Of a DNA stretch of 59,962 bases, positions 27,522 to 36,559 are shown one piece after another; position 1 is the first letter of the stretch; each line of letters starts with the position of its first letter. The translations under genes were made by a program, and so were the position numbers. Source of the DNA: Gammaproteobacteria bacterium (GTDB taxonomy: Bacteria > Pseudomonadota > Gammaproteobacteria > Poriferisulfidales > GCA-002705445); the NCBI GenBank assembly GCA_029268385.1, contig JAQWPG010000004.1, positions 1 to 59,962 on the forward strand. Direction: 5' to 3'. The notes below the pieces were generated by a model. The model had not been told where the DNA came from. It searched no databases and was given only the letters and a program-made list of their open reading frames with translations.

Positions 27522-28113
27522 AAAAGACTTTAAAATAATATCAGATTGGATTGAAAAAGATTCTGCAGTGCTAGACTTAGGATGTGGCGACTCTACTTTA
27601 TTAAATTATTTAATAATTAATAAAAATATATCAGGCTATGGCTTTGAAAAAGATATAAATAAGGTGCAAGATTCTATAAAAAAAAATATTAATGTTATTC
27701 AGATGGATTTTAATATTGGATTAGAAAAATATTTCGAAAAGAATTTTTTTGATTATGCAATTATGACTCAAGCTTTGCAGGAAAATGAAAATCCAGATCA
27801 TATAATATTAGATATGCTAAGAGTTGCGGGAGAAGGAATAGTGACATTTCCGAATATGGGTTTCTGGAGAAACAGACTCCAGTTAGGGATTTTTGGACGT
27901 ATGCCAATATCAAATTCTTTGCCTAATAACTGGTACGATACTCCAAATATACATTTATGTACTTTTAATGATTTTGAAAATTTGTGCAAAGAGTTAGAAA
28001 TAACAATAATAGAGAAAAAAGTATTAAACACAAATTATGTTTCTAATTTCTTACTAAAAATACTCCCTAACCTTTTTGGGGAAATTGCTATATACAGATT
28101 CAAAAAAGATTGA
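27514..28113 (+). CDS. metW: MetW methionine biosynthesis protein
   Basis: Methyltransferase-fold partner of MetX, 199 residues. It carries the SAM-fold glycine motif [28 protein letters not shown] and the MetW-typical [16 protein letters not shown]-like segment (here [15 protein letters not shown]) plus [22 protein letters not shown]. MetW is required for MetX activity in bacteria that carry the pair. It overlaps metX and ends one base before the convergent terB-like gene. Confidence 0.94.
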   Translation: MNRKDFKIISDWIEKDSAVLDLGCGDSTLLNYLIINKNISGYGFEKDINKVQDSIKKNINVIQMDFNIGLEKYFEKNFFDYAIMTQALQENENPDHIILDMLRVAGEGIVTFPNMGFWRNRLQLGIFGRMPISNSLPNNWYDTPNIHLCTFNDFENLCKELEITIIEKKVLNTNYVSNFLLKILPNLFGEIAIYRFKKD

Positions 28114-28545
28114 TTATTTTGTTTTGATCTTTTCTTTAATAAAGTCAGAATGTTTTAAATATAGTAATTCTGATAGTTTTCTTATTCTATGTTCTTCGTA
28201 CTTATCTACAAAATTATCTGCTCGGGCAATTTGCCAAGCCATATTGATGAGGTTAATTTTTTGTTTTTTAGTATATTTTTCGTTAATTAACTTTATGTAT
28301 CTTCTTAAACAATTCGTATCTTTGTGAAGTTTTTGTGCTTCATTATTAAGCCAAATTGCTTTTTCTTTTGATAAACCAAAGTCACTTTCAAAAAAATTAA
28401 CAATTTTTTCGATTTCTACATTTTGCACCTCAAAATCAGAATAACTTACCTCGATAAGTAATAAAGCACACGCCAAATTTGTATCTGATATTTTTTCTTC
28501 TATATTTGTTTTCTTTTTAAAAAGTTTTTTAAAAAAATTAATCAT
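28114..28545 (-). CDS. TerB-family protein
   Basis: A 143-residue helical protein of the TerB/DUF533-like group. The first part (INFFKKLFKKKTNIEEK) is basic; the core ACALLLIEVSYSDFEVQNVEIEKIV and the repeated INMAWQIARADNFVDKYEEHRIRKLSELL show the acidic calcium-binding-like helices typical of TerB. Tellurite resistance is only the historical name; no other ter gene is present. Function unknown. Confidence 0.85.
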   Translation of the reverse strand: MINFFKKLFKKKTNIEEKISDTNLACALLLIEVSYSDFEVQNVEIEKIVNFFESDFGLSKEKAIWLNNEAQKLHKDTNCLRRYIKLINEKYTKKQKINLINMAWQIARADNFVDKYEEHRIRKLSELLYLKHSDFIKEKIKTK

Positions 28546-28667
28546 AATCTTCCTTTCTGCATAAATTTAATAATCATATTGTTTGAAATATTTTAACATG
28601 TCAAATTATGTTATTGATAAATTCATTATTATTATATAAAGTAACATTAAATTTATTATGGTTTATT

Positions 28668-29069
28668 ATGGTTGATTACACAGAAGAAGAATTCATGTAC
28701 ATAACTAAAACAGTTATGAATGTGTTAGATTCATGGAATCTTACAACAGAACAGACTGTCCAAGTGTTAGGTCTTTCAAGTCAAACAAAGAAAAGGCAGT
28801 TAGATAAATATCGAACTTTAAAAGCATTTCCTAAAGATGATTTAATAATAAGAAGATTGAGTCATGTTGTTGGAATCTCAGATGCATTGAGAACAACATT
28901 CCCAAGGAACGTCAATATGTCTGAAAAGTGGATGAAAACAGAACACAGAAGGTTTGATAATGAAACTCCTTTATCAGTTATATTAGAAGAAGGTATAAAT
29001 GGTTTGTGCAAGGTTCGCGCAGAGCTAGATTGCACATTTGCATGGGAAGCATCAGGTCAAAATCAATAA
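28668..29069 (+). CDS. MbcA/ParS/Xre-type (DUF2384) antitoxin-like protein
   Basis: A 133-residue protein with an N-terminal helical DNA-binding-like part (TEEEFMYITKTVMNVLDSW, TTEQTVQVLGLSSQTKKRQL) and a C-terminal MbcA/ParS toxin-binding-like domain (HVVGISDALRTTFP, TPLSVILEEGINGLCKVRAEL). I place the start at ATG 28668 because the upstream extension to 28608 is hydrophobic and uncharacteristic. No RES-domain toxin is nearby; instead a SET-domain gene starts one base after its stop. It may therefore be a solitary regulator rather than an antitoxin. Confidence 0.78.
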   Translation: MVDYTEEEFMYITKTVMNVLDSWNLTTEQTVQVLGLSSQTKKRQLDKYRTLKAFPKDDLIIRRLSHVVGISDALRTTFPRNVNMSEKWMKTEHRRFDNETPLSVILEEGINGLCKVRAELDCTFAWEASGQNQ

Positions 29070-29070
29070 A

Positions 29071-29580
29071 ATGAAAAAATTATATACAATAAAAAATTCT
29101 AAATTACATGGTAAGGGTCTTTTTGCTAACTGTAATATTAAAGCTGGTGAAAATGTTATCGAATATGTGGGCGAAAAAATCACAAAAGCGCAATCTGATA
29201 AAATCGCAGAACTACAATTAAAAAAGGCCCAAAAAAATAGAGAAGAAGGCCAAGTCTATATATTTACATTAAACGATAAGTACGATATTAATGGCAATGT
29301 TCCTTATAACAAAGCTAGATTAATGAACCATTCGTGCAATCCTAACTGCGATACAGATATAGAAGATGGTAAAATATGGATAAGGTCTTTTAAGGATATA
29401 AAAAAAGGTCAAGAACTAACATATGACTATGGTTTTTCTTTTGATGTAGACGATTTTAGAGATCATGTATGTAAATGTGGATCAAAAAAATGTGTTGGTT
29501 TTATAGTTACTGAAACAGATTGGAAAAAACTAAGAAAATTTTTATTAAGACTAGCAAAAAACTGCACTAAAACTATTTAA
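29071..29580 (+). CDS. SET-domain protein lysine methyltransferase
   Basis: A 169-residue protein made of a complete SET domain: HGKGLFANCNIKAGENVIEYVGE, the pseudoknot residues LMNHSCNPNCDTD and ELTYDYGFSF, and a post-SET zinc motif CKCGSKKCVGFI. All residues expected for SAM and lysine binding are present, so it should be active. A longer frame to 29038 runs into the preceding gene; ATG 29071 fits the family start. Substrates of bacterial SET enzymes are mostly unknown. Its end overlaps the convergent HAD gene by 8 bp. Confidence 0.9.
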   Translation: MKKLYTIKNSKLHGKGLFANCNIKAGENVIEYVGEKITKAQSDKIAELQLKKAQKNREEGQVYIFTLNDKYDINGNVPYNKARLMNHSCNPNCDTDIEDGKIWIRSFKDIKKGQELTYDYGFSFDVDDFRDHVCKCGSKKCVGFIVTETDWKKLRKFLLRLAKNCTKTI

Positions 29581-30232
29581 TAATTTCTGGATTAAAAAGA
29601 GATATACTATCAATTGACAAAAATTTACTTATAGATTTTTTTTCTTCATTTGAATCTGGGAAATTTATAGAGACAAGATTTTTTATACCATTTCTGTAAG
29701 AATATCTCAGCACATCTTGGTTGTCATCAATAAAAACTGTTTTGTTTTTATTAAAAAAAATTTTTTCTTCGAGAATTTTCCAAAACTCATCAGTTTCTTT
29801 TGCAAATTCATAATCTTCAGATGATATAATTTTATCAAAGTAACCCCACAATTTGCATTGCGTAATTTTTACATTAAGCATTTCTCTAGGACAGTTTGTT
29901 AAAAGAATAATTTTTATATTTTTTCTCTTAAGGCTTTGAAGAAAGTCAATAGCTCCAGGAAAAACTTTAATTTTATTTTTTGTTTTTAATAATTCTGTGC
30001 TTAGATTTATATTTGTCTTTTTACTCCAATATTCTAAACAATACCACTGAATTGATCCTTGTTTCTTCTTATACTCCTTTTCAAGTATTAATTTCGCTTT
30101 TTTGAAAGTAATATTGTTGTATTTTGCATATACACTAGGTATGTGTTGATGCCAAAAATAGTTATCATAGGCTAGATCTAGAATAGTACCATCCATGTCT
30201 AAAAAAAAAGTTTCTATTGAGTTCCATTTCAT
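29573..30232 (-). CDS. HAD hydrolase, YrfG-like GMP/IMP nucleotidase
   Basis: A 219-residue HAD phosphatase with motif I FFLDMDGTILDL, motif II LLTNCP and motif III/IV VFIDDNQDVLRYS. The opening WNSIETFFLDMDGTILDLAYDNYFWHQHIP is highly characteristic of YrfG, a purine nucleotide 5'-nucleotidase. Specificity is inferred from that resemblance. It is divergent from the MFS gene by 39 bp. Confidence 0.85.
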   Translation of the reverse strand: MKWNSIETFFLDMDGTILDLAYDNYFWHQHIPSVYAKYNNITFKKAKLILEKEYKKKQGSIQWYCLEYWSKKTNINLSTELLKTKNKIKVFPGAIDFLQSLKRKNIKIILLTNCPREMLNVKITQCKLWGYFDKIISSEDYEFAKETDEFWKILEEKIFFNKNKTVFIDDNQDVLRYSYRNGIKNLVSINFPDSNEEKKSISKFLSIDSISLFNPEIIK

Positions 30233-30271
30233 CTAATCTATCTTTACAGTTACTTGTTTGGTTGAATATAT

Positions 30272-31456
30272 ATGATATCAGAAAAAAATTATTCATTATT
30301 AGCTAACTTGCTATTACAAGTTATGTTTGTAGGTATTCTTCTTGGTTTATTCAGAACTGCAATACCAGCACTTTCAGAAAGCACATTTAATGTTCCAAAA
30401 AACTCTTTTCTGTTCTTATCGACTTTTATTATTGCTTTTGGAGTTATTAAGGGGGTTTCAAATTATTTTGCTGGTATATTTGCCGATAAATATAATAGAA
30501 AAAGTGTACTTTTAATTGGTTGGCTAATAGCATTACCTGTACCATTCATAATTTACTTAGCGACAAGCTGGTATTATATAATTTTAGCAACATTCATAAT
30601 TGGTATTAATCAAGGCTTGACCTGGTCTGTAACGCAAATTGCAAGTGTGGATATCACAAAATACGAAAGAAGAGGTTTTGTTGTTGGGTTAAATGAATTT
30701 TCAGGTTATTTTGGAGTAGCAATTGGAGGAATCTTGGTAAGTTTTATGGTTTCTATTATACCAATAAAAATAGCCCTCTTTTCCTTTAGTTTTATTTTTA
30801 TTTTAATAGCATTTCTCTATTGTATATTCTTAATTAAAGATACAAAAAAATATGCAAATATTTCCAGTGAAAAAAACCCTAAAAATATTTTTTCTTATGT
30901 TAGCTTTAGAAATAAAAAGCTCTTTGCTTATTGTCAAGCTGGACATATAGAAAAATTTATAGATACATGTGTATGGATTTTTTTCCCAATATATTTATTT
31001 AATAATGGAATAACTCTAATTGACATTAGTTATATAGTTGGTACATACGCTTTTACTTGGGGAGTACTGCAAATTTTTTCTGGATTATATTCTGATTATA
31101 TTGGTAGAAATTTATTAATTATAACTGGTATGTTGATATGTTCTATTTCGTTACCTTTATGCCTATTAAGTTTAGAATTTAGTTGGTGGATTATATGTAG
31201 CTTTTTCTTGGGCTTAGGAATGGCGTTACTTTATCCCTCAATCAGTTCAGCTGTTAATGATAATTGTGAAGATAGTTGGAGAGCTACAGGTATTGGCATT
31301 TATAGATTCTGGCGAGATACAGGTTACGCATCCGGCGCTTTTGGGTTAGGTTTAGTTACAAGTATTATAAACATAGAATCAGGATTTATATTTGTATCTT
31401 TCTGTATGCTAATATCAGCTCTAGTTTTAATTTTAAATGTAAAAAAAAATGAATAA
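30272..31456 (+). CDS. Major facilitator superfamily transporter
   Basis: A 394-residue protein with about 12 membrane segments. The MFS loop 2-3 signature is seen as AGIFADKYNRKSVLLIGWLI, and its repeat in the second half is FSGLYSDYIGRNLLIITGML. A RRGFVVGLNEFSGYFGVAIGG region resembles drug and sugar efflux members. The substrate cannot be read from sequence. The last 8 bp overlap the next gene. Confidence 0.9.
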   Translation: MISEKNYSLLANLLLQVMFVGILLGLFRTAIPALSESTFNVPKNSFLFLSTFIIAFGVIKGVSNYFAGIFADKYNRKSVLLIGWLIALPVPFIIYLATSWYYIILATFIIGINQGLTWSVTQIASVDITKYERRGFVVGLNEFSGYFGVAIGGILVSFMVSIIPIKIALFSFSFIFILIAFLYCIFLIKDTKKYANISSEKNPKNIFSYVSFRNKKLFAYCQAGHIEKFIDTCVWIFFPIYLFNNGITLIDISYIVGTYAFTWGVLQIFSGLYSDYIGRNLLIITGMLICSISLPLCLLSLEFSWWIICSFFLGLGMALLYPSISSAVNDNCEDSWRATGIGIYRFWRDTGYASGAFGLGLVTSIINIESGFIFVSFCMLISALVLILNVKKNE

Positions 31457-31826
31457 TAAATTTAATAAAAATATCTTCGGAGAACCTATAGAGGTATGCA
31501 GCAAAGAAACAATGACTGGATATCTAAGAACTGGCACATGCGAGACTCTAGATGATGATGTTGGAAGCCATACTGTTTGTGCAAAAGTAACAAATGATTT
31601 TTTAGAGTATTCTCGAAAAAAAGGCAATGATCTTATAACACCAAGACCGGAACTAGATTTCCCTGGCCTAAAAGAAGGAGATAAATGGTGTGTATGTGCT
31701 TTAAGATGGTTAGAAGCTTTAGAAGATGATGTGGCTCCGCCAATCTTAATAAGAAGTACAAATGAGCTAGCTTTAGAAGTTATCAATCTGGATATTTTAA
31801 AAAAGCACGCAATAGATTTGTTTTAA
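31449..31826 (+). CDS. DUF2237 family protein
   Basis: A 125-residue cytoplasmic protein. NIFGEPIEVCSKETMTGYLRTGTCET, SHTVCAKVTNDFLEYSRKKGNDL and GDKWCVCALRWLEA are the conserved blocks of DUF2237, with several conserved Cys and His-poor acidic ends. Function unknown. It overlaps the MFS gene, so the two share a transcript. Confidence 0.92.
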   Translation: MNNKFNKNIFGEPIEVCSKETMTGYLRTGTCETLDDDVGSHTVCAKVTNDFLEYSRKKGNDLITPRPELDFPGLKEGDKWCVCALRWLEALEDDVAPPILIRSTNELALEVINLDILKKHAIDLF

Positions 31827-31887
31827 AAAATATTAATCTAATATTAATAAAGGCGATTTTAAAGTTTACTTAACTGGTATATATAAA

Positions 31888-31963
31888 TGGTGGCTCGGGG
31901 CAGAATCGAACTGCCGACACGAGGATTTTCAGTCCACTGCTCTACCAACTGAGCTACCAAGCC
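31888..31963 (-). tRNA. tRNA-Phe (GAA), CCA encoded
   Basis: A full 76-nt cloverleaf on the minus strand. The acceptor stem GGCTTGG pairs with CCGAGCC (one G-U), the D arm has GCTC/GAGC, the anticodon arm shows GAA (complement at 31928-31930), and the T arm has GGCAG-TTCGATT-CTGCC. The discriminator is A and the 3' CCA is encoded. It is separate from any other RNA gene. Confidence 0.97.
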
Positions 31964-32271
31964 TTTATCATTCATAAAAATTTTCTAGAAAAAAGTGAGT
32001 ATACACTAATGGACTCATAGATGAAGTTAAGTTTTAGAAAAAAAACACTTAAGAGATAATTCAAATATCAATATATATAAGCGTATTATTATATTTAAAT
32101 TAATGAGAATGCTTATCAACTAGAAAAAAAATATCAATATAATCAATGTTTTGGAAAAAGATAAATGTATAGATTTTGCATATAATTAAGGGTTTATTTT
32201 TAGATTTATATCCTTAGAATGATATTGTACTTAAAAAAAATATTTTTATAATAAAACTCGAGGATAACGAT
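31964..32271. other. 308-bp AT-rich spacer between tRNA-Phe and proteorhodopsin
   Basis: No credible coding frame is seen. It must hold the divergent promoters of the tRNA and of proteorhodopsin. Apart from the candidate promoter nearest the rhodopsin gene I see only AT-rich sequence with scattered TATAAT-like hexamers (for example 32181-32186), none with a well spaced -35 element. Confidence 0.7.
32225..32252 (+). promoter_or_regulatory. Candidate sigma-70 promoter of proteorhodopsin
   Basis: TATAAT at 32247-32252 is a perfect -10 and TTGTAC at 32225-32230 a partial -35 with a 16-bp spacer. Transcription would start near 32259, immediately before the GAGGA ribosome-binding site at 32260-32264, so the leader would be very short. 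In so AT-rich a spacer a perfect -10 can arise by chance. Confidence 0.4.
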
Positions 32272-33051
32272 ATGATTAAATTATTGGATTTTAGCAAAAA
32301 GTTTTTTGCGATACTTCTAGTGGTAGCTTCCTTGCCAACTTTAGCCTTAGCAGGCGGACATTCATCTGGTCTTGCTGGAGATGACTATGTTGGAGTTACT
32401 TTCTGGATTATTTCCATGGCTATGGTTGCATCAACAGTATTTTTTATTGTTGAGCGTGACAGAGTTAGCTCAAAATGGAAAACATCATTAACAGTATCAG
32501 CTTTGGTTACATTAATCGCAGCAGTGCATTATTTCTATATGAGAGATGTATGGGTAGCAACTGGTGAGTCACCAACAGTATTTAGATATATAGATTGGTT
32601 ATTAACAGTGCCACTATTAATGATTGAGTTCTACTTTATTTTAGCAGCTGTAACTACAGTTTCTTCAGGAATATTCTGGAGACTATTAATTGGTACAGTT
32701 GTAATGCTTGTAGGTGGGTATATGGGTGAAGCTGGAATGATTTCAGTAATGACAGGTTTCATTATCGGGATGATCGGTTGGCTATATATTCTTTACGAAA
32801 TCTTTGCTGGTGAAGCTAGTAAAGCAAACGCTTCTAGTGGAAGCGCAGCATGTCAAACAGCATTTGGTGCGTTACGTTTAATCGTTACAGTTGGTTGGGC
32901 GATCTATCCAATAGGATACTTCGTAGGCTATCTAACTGGTGGTGGTGCGGACGCAGCGACACTAAACATAGTTTACAACTTAGCTGATTTTGTAAACAAA
33001 ATTGCCTTTGGTTTGATCATATGGGCAGCAGCTGTTAAAGAATCTGCTTAA
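32272..33051 (+). CDS. Proteorhodopsin, green-tuned proton pump
   Basis: Light-driven proton pump of the inner membrane, 259 residues. A cleavable N-terminal signal-like segment ends at about LALAGG (residue 28), followed by seven helices. Key residues by homology: Asp108 is the proton acceptor (D97 of the reference protein) with His86 nearby, Glu119 the donor (E108), Lys243 in NKIAFGL the retinal Schiff base (K231), and Leu116 at the tuning position (L105), which predicts green absorption. GAGGA precedes the ATG. A strong terminator follows, after which the retinal genes begin. Confidence 0.98.
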   Translation: MIKLLDFSKKFFAILLVVASLPTLALAGGHSSGLAGDDYVGVTFWIISMAMVASTVFFIVERDRVSSKWKTSLTVSALVTLIAAVHYFYMRDVWVATGESPTVFRYIDWLLTVPLLMIEFYFILAAVTTVSSGIFWRLLIGTVVMLVGGYMGEAGMISVMTGFIIGMIGWLYILYEIFAGEASKANASSGSAACQTAFGALRLIVTVGWAIYPIGYFVGYLTGGGADAATLNIVYNLADFVNKIAFGLIIWAAAVKESA

Positions 33052-33076
33052 GTAGCATTCTTACAAGTTTAACGAA

Positions 33077-33106
33077 AGGCTCGCTGTAATAAGTGAGCCT
33101 TTTTTA
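33077..33106 (+). terminator. Intrinsic terminator after proteorhodopsin
   Basis: AGGCTCGCT (33077-33085), a 6-nt loop and AGTGAGCCT (33092-33100) form a 9-bp stem with one G-U, followed by a run of T. It should end most rhodopsin transcripts, leaving crtI to read-through or its own promoter; the crtI ATG lies 14 bp after the T-run. Confidence 0.9.
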
Positions 33107-33119
33107 TTTCTGGAATTAT

Positions 33120-34598
33120 ATGAAAAAAATAATTGTTATAGGGTCTGGATTTGGAGGTTTATCTATAGCTTCAAGGTTAAGAAGCCGAGGCTTTGATGCA
33201 ACAATACTAGAAAAACAACCAGATCTTGGAGGGCGAGCAAGAACATTTGTTCACAATGGATACAAATATGATGCTGGGCCTACAGTAATTACAGCCCCTT
33301 ATTTAATTGATGAACTTTTTTCAATACACTCAGAAAATTTGAATGATTATGTAAATCTGCTACCAGTAACACCATGGTACCGTTTTCTATTTGATAATGG
33401 TGAACACTTAGATTATGGAGATAAATTAAATAAAACAATTAGGGAAATAAAATCAAAGTATGGCTATAAAAATGCAAAATCATATATAAGATTATTAAAA
33501 CATAGCAAAAGAATATTTAATAAAGCTTTCACTGAATTATCAGACGAACCTTTTGAGTCTATAGGCAGCATGGTTAAGCATTTACCAGAGTTAATACGTA
33601 TAAGATTTGATAGGTCAGTTTATAAGGCGGTAGATAAATATATGGGAAACAAGTATTTGAATCAGGCATTAAGTATGCATCCATTATTGGTAGGTGGAAA
33701 TCCTTACAGCACAACATCTATATATCTTCTTATTCAGTATCTAGAATGGAAATGGGGTGTATATTATGCAGAGGGTGGTACTGGGACAGTAATACAAGGA
33801 CTAGAAAAGTTGTTAATAAGCAAAAATGTTGAAATAAAAAAAAATACAGAAGCACATAAAATTATTGTTGAAAAAAATAAAGTTATAGGCGTAGAAACAG
33901 AAGCTGGTGTAATAAAATGTGATGGTGTAGTTTGTAACTCAGATCCAACATATACCTATAAAGAACTCCTAGGGTATAAACCAAGAAAAATTTCTAATAA
34001 TATTAACTTAAAACATTCAATGAGTTTATTTGTATTATATTTTTCTACAAAAAAAATATATAAAGATGTACAGCACCATACAATTATATTTAGTAAACGA
34101 CATTACGAATTATTAAACGATATATTTAATAAAAAAATATTTGTTAATGATCCTAGCCTCTATTTACATAGACCTGGCGCAACTGATCCTTCTATGATAC
34201 AAAATGATAGTGATACATTTTATGTTTTAGCACCAGTTCCAAATAATTTAAGTGATATAGATTGGGATAAAAAAGGAAGTGAGATGTCTAAAATTATAAT
34301 CAATACACTGCAAGAAAAAATTATGCCAGATTTGGAAAAAAATATTGTAGACAGTTTTTATATCACACCTGATTACTTTGAGGATGAACTCAATACATAT
34401 GCGGGAAGTGGTTTTGGAATTCAACCTATTTTTACGCAATCTGCATATTTTAGATATGGAAATAAAGCAAAAGAGACAAAAGGATTATACTTTGTTGGTG
34501 CTAGTACACATCCAGGAGCTGGAATTCCGGGAGTATTATCAACCTCAAAAGTCACAGAGAAATTAATAATAAGAGATTATGAGAATATTAAACAATAA
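33120..34598 (+). CDS. crtI: Phytoene desaturase CrtI
   Basis: Desaturates phytoene to lycopene. The 492-residue protein starts MKKIIVIGSGFGGLSIASRL, an FAD-binding motif, followed by EKQPDLGGRARTF and YDAGPTVIT, and ends with GAGIPGVLSTSKV, the carotenoid oxidase signature region. I take ATG 33120; an upstream in-frame start at 33093 lies inside the terminator stem and is unlikely. The gene overlaps crtB by 20 bp. Confidence 0.96.
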   Translation: MKKIIVIGSGFGGLSIASRLRSRGFDATILEKQPDLGGRARTFVHNGYKYDAGPTVITAPYLIDELFSIHSENLNDYVNLLPVTPWYRFLFDNGEHLDYGDKLNKTIREIKSKYGYKNAKSYIRLLKHSKRIFNKAFTELSDEPFESIGSMVKHLPELIRIRFDRSVYKAVDKYMGNKYLNQALSMHPLLVGGNPYSTTSIYLLIQYLEWKWGVYYAEGGTGTVIQGLEKLLISKNVEIKKNTEAHKIIVEKNKVIGVETEAGVIKCDGVVCNSDPTYTYKELLGYKPRKISNNINLKHSMSLFVLYFSTKKIYKDVQHHTIIFSKRHYELLNDIFNKKIFVNDPSLYLHRPGATDPSMIQNDSDTFYVLAPVPNNLSDIDWDKKGSEMSKIIINTLQEKIMPDLEKNIVDSFYITPDYFEDELNTYAGSGFGIQPIFTQSAYFRYGNKAKETKGLYFVGASTHPGAGIPGVLSTSKVTEKLIIRDYENIKQ

Positions 34599-35430
34599 AG
34601 ATATTATATATAAAAATAGCACATCATTTTTCTGGGCTAGTAAATTTTTACATAAAAATATTCTTCGTAAAGTAATTAATATTTATTCATTTTGTAGGAT
34701 TAATGATGACTTAGTTGATGAAGGTCTAATAATTGAAGATTCAAATGAAGCTGCAGAACTTTTAAAGACAATAAAATCATACGGAATAAGTGAAGAATTA
34801 ATCGAAGAATTAATAGATGGAATAAATTCAGATATTAGTTTTAAAAGATATAAAAATAATCAAGAGCTATTAAGATACTGCTATAAAGTAGCTGGTGTAG
34901 TTGGACTAATGATGGTGGAAGCATTAGACATAAAAGGAAAAGAGGCAAAATATTTTGCTATTGACCTTGGAATAGCAATGCAATTAACAAATATATCAAG
35001 AGACTTAATGCAGGATCATATGAAAAATAGAATATATTTTCCTGAAAATACTGGTATAAATGAAAATACATTAAATACTCTGACAATAGATAATAAAGAT
35101 TTGTTAAAAAAAGTAACAAATCAACTCTTGTTAAAAGCAGATATTTTCTATAACAGCTCTTTAAATGGCATAAGGTATATTCCTATAAAGTCAAGAATAT
35201 CAATATTAATAGCGTTAAGAATATATCAAGGAATTGGAGCTAAAATAAGAAAAACTGGGACAAAATACTTATATGAAAATATTTTTGTAAGCAAATTTGA
35301 GAAATCTATAATTGTAATAAAAACAATATTTGAGTTTTTAATATTCTTTATAATTCCCTATTACAAAACTAACCACAAAAAATATTTGCACGAATCACTT
35401 TCAGGACTGATAGATGTCCATCAGGAATAA
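34579..35430 (+). CDS. crtB: Phytoene synthase CrtB
   Basis: Condenses two geranylgeranyl diphosphates to phytoene. The 283-residue chain keeps both Asp-rich sites: YSFCRINDDLVDEG near residue 36 and the second motif LTNISRDLMQDHMKNRIYFP, which normally reads NIxRDxxED. The squalene/phytoene synthase fold is otherwise intact. It overlaps both neighbours (20 bp with crtI, 17 bp with crtY), suggesting coupled translation. No crtE is present to supply GGPP. Confidence 0.95.
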   Translation: MRILNNKDIIYKNSTSFFWASKFLHKNILRKVINIYSFCRINDDLVDEGLIIEDSNEAAELLKTIKSYGISEELIEELIDGINSDISFKRYKNNQELLRYCYKVAGVVGLMMVEALDIKGKEAKYFAIDLGIAMQLTNISRDLMQDHMKNRIYFPENTGINENTLNTLTIDNKDLLKKVTNQLLLKADIFYNSSLNGIRYIPIKSRISILIALRIYQGIGAKIRKTGTKYLYENIFVSKFEKSIIVIKTIFEFLIFFIIPYYKTNHKKYLHESLSGLIDVHQE

Positions 35431-36559
35431 ATATGACTTCATTATTATCGGAGCTGGCTGTGCTGGATTAAGCCTAGCTTATAAACTTATCAATAGTAAA
35501 TATAAAATATGTATTTTAGAATTAAGTAATAATATAAATAAAAGAAATAAATTATGGTCATTTTGGGATACATACGAAACACCATTTAGTCATTTAATTA
35601 AAAAAAAATGGAATAACTTGATTATTAGAAATGAGGATGAATCAATAAAAATTAATTGTAACCGGTATAAATATCAAAGCATAAGCTCTAAAGACTTTAA
35701 TAACTATATTTTAGAAAAAATTAATATTAGTGAAAATATTGATATATTTTTTTCTGAAGAAGTTGTAAATATTTCCAAAAAAACTAATTTAATTGAATTG
35801 ACTACGAAACAAAGCACCTATTTATGCGATCATATTTTTGATAGCAGGCCTAGCAAAAATAATTTTTTTATGATGCAGCAATTTTATGGGGCATATGTTA
35901 AATCAAAGAATGATATCTTTGATGATAATTCTGCTGTATTTATGGAGTTTTCAAATTTAAGAAATAAATTTCATTTTAACTATATATTGCCATTCTCTAG
36001 AAATTCTGCCCTAATAGAATCAACATATTTTTCATCTAAAAAAGAATATAATATGTTGAACGAAGATTATATTAATGAGTACATGAAGTTAAATTATAGA
36101 AATGAAAAATATGAAATAGAAAAAGTAGAATTTGGTTCCATACCAATGGATACTAGTATAAATAGTTTAGCAGATAGCTATATTACAAAAATTGGTTCTT
36201 ATTCTGGTGCTACACGAGCAAGCACAGGATATACATTCATAAATATTCAAAAACAGACTGATAGATTAGCAAATTTACTACCAAATTTAAAATCTTCCAG
36301 AAATAAAAAATATTTTCATTCATTAGTTTTGAGAAATATGGATAATATTTTCTTAAAGATTTTGTCTAGAAACCCAAGTTATATGAAGAAAGCATTAATG
36401 TGTTTATTCAGAACAAAATCACACAACTCACAAATTAGATTCCTATCTGACACACCAAGTTTTATAGATATTATAAAAATTATTATATATCTTCCTAAAG
36501 TAAAATTTCTTTATTATTCACTAAAGCGCAAAGATAAAAATGATAAATACAGTAGATAA
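35414..36559 (+). CDS. crtY: Lycopene beta-cyclase CrtY
   Basis: Cyclises lycopene to beta-carotene. The 381-residue protein starts with the NAD(P)/FAD motif YDFIIIGAGCAGLSLAYKL and has the cyclase blocks LWSFWDTYE, HIFDSRPSKN with FYGAYV, and GSIPMDT plus GATRASTGYTFINIQKQ, typical of the CrtY/CruA family. Overlaps crtB by 17 bp and blh by 20 bp. Confidence 0.94.
   Translation: MSIRNKYDFIIIGAGCAGLSLAYKLINSKYKICILELSNNINKRNKLWSFWDTYETPFSHLIKKKWNNLIIRNEDESIKINCNRYKYQSISSKDFNNYILEKINISENIDIFFSEEVVNISKKTNLIELTTKQSTYLCDHIFDSRPSKNNFFMMQQFYGAYVKSKNDIFDDNSAVFMEFSNLRNKFHFNYILPFSRNSALIESTYFSSKKEYNMLNEDYINEYMKLNYRNEKYEIEKVEFGSIPMDTSINSLADSYITKIGSYSGATRASTGYTFINIQKQTDRLANLLPNLKSSRNKKYFHSLVLRNMDNIFLKILSRNPSYMKKALMCLFRTKSHNSQIRFLSDTPSFIDIIKIIIYLPKVKFLYYSLKRKDKNDKYSR

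Noticed and set aside
28104-28133. AAAAGAT/ATCTTTT stem at the metW/terB-like junction as a bidirectional terminator
   Set aside because: Seven A-T rich pairs over a 16-nt loop inside both coding ends; too weak to call.
31829-31851. AT-only inverted repeat after the DUF2237 gene as a terminator
   Set aside because: The stem is made only of A-T pairs and has no T-run after it on either strand, so it may be chance.
33093-33119. Longer crtI start nine codons upstream
   Set aside because: The start lies inside the terminator stem after proteorhodopsin, has no ribosome-binding site, and the FAD motif begins properly at ATG 33120.
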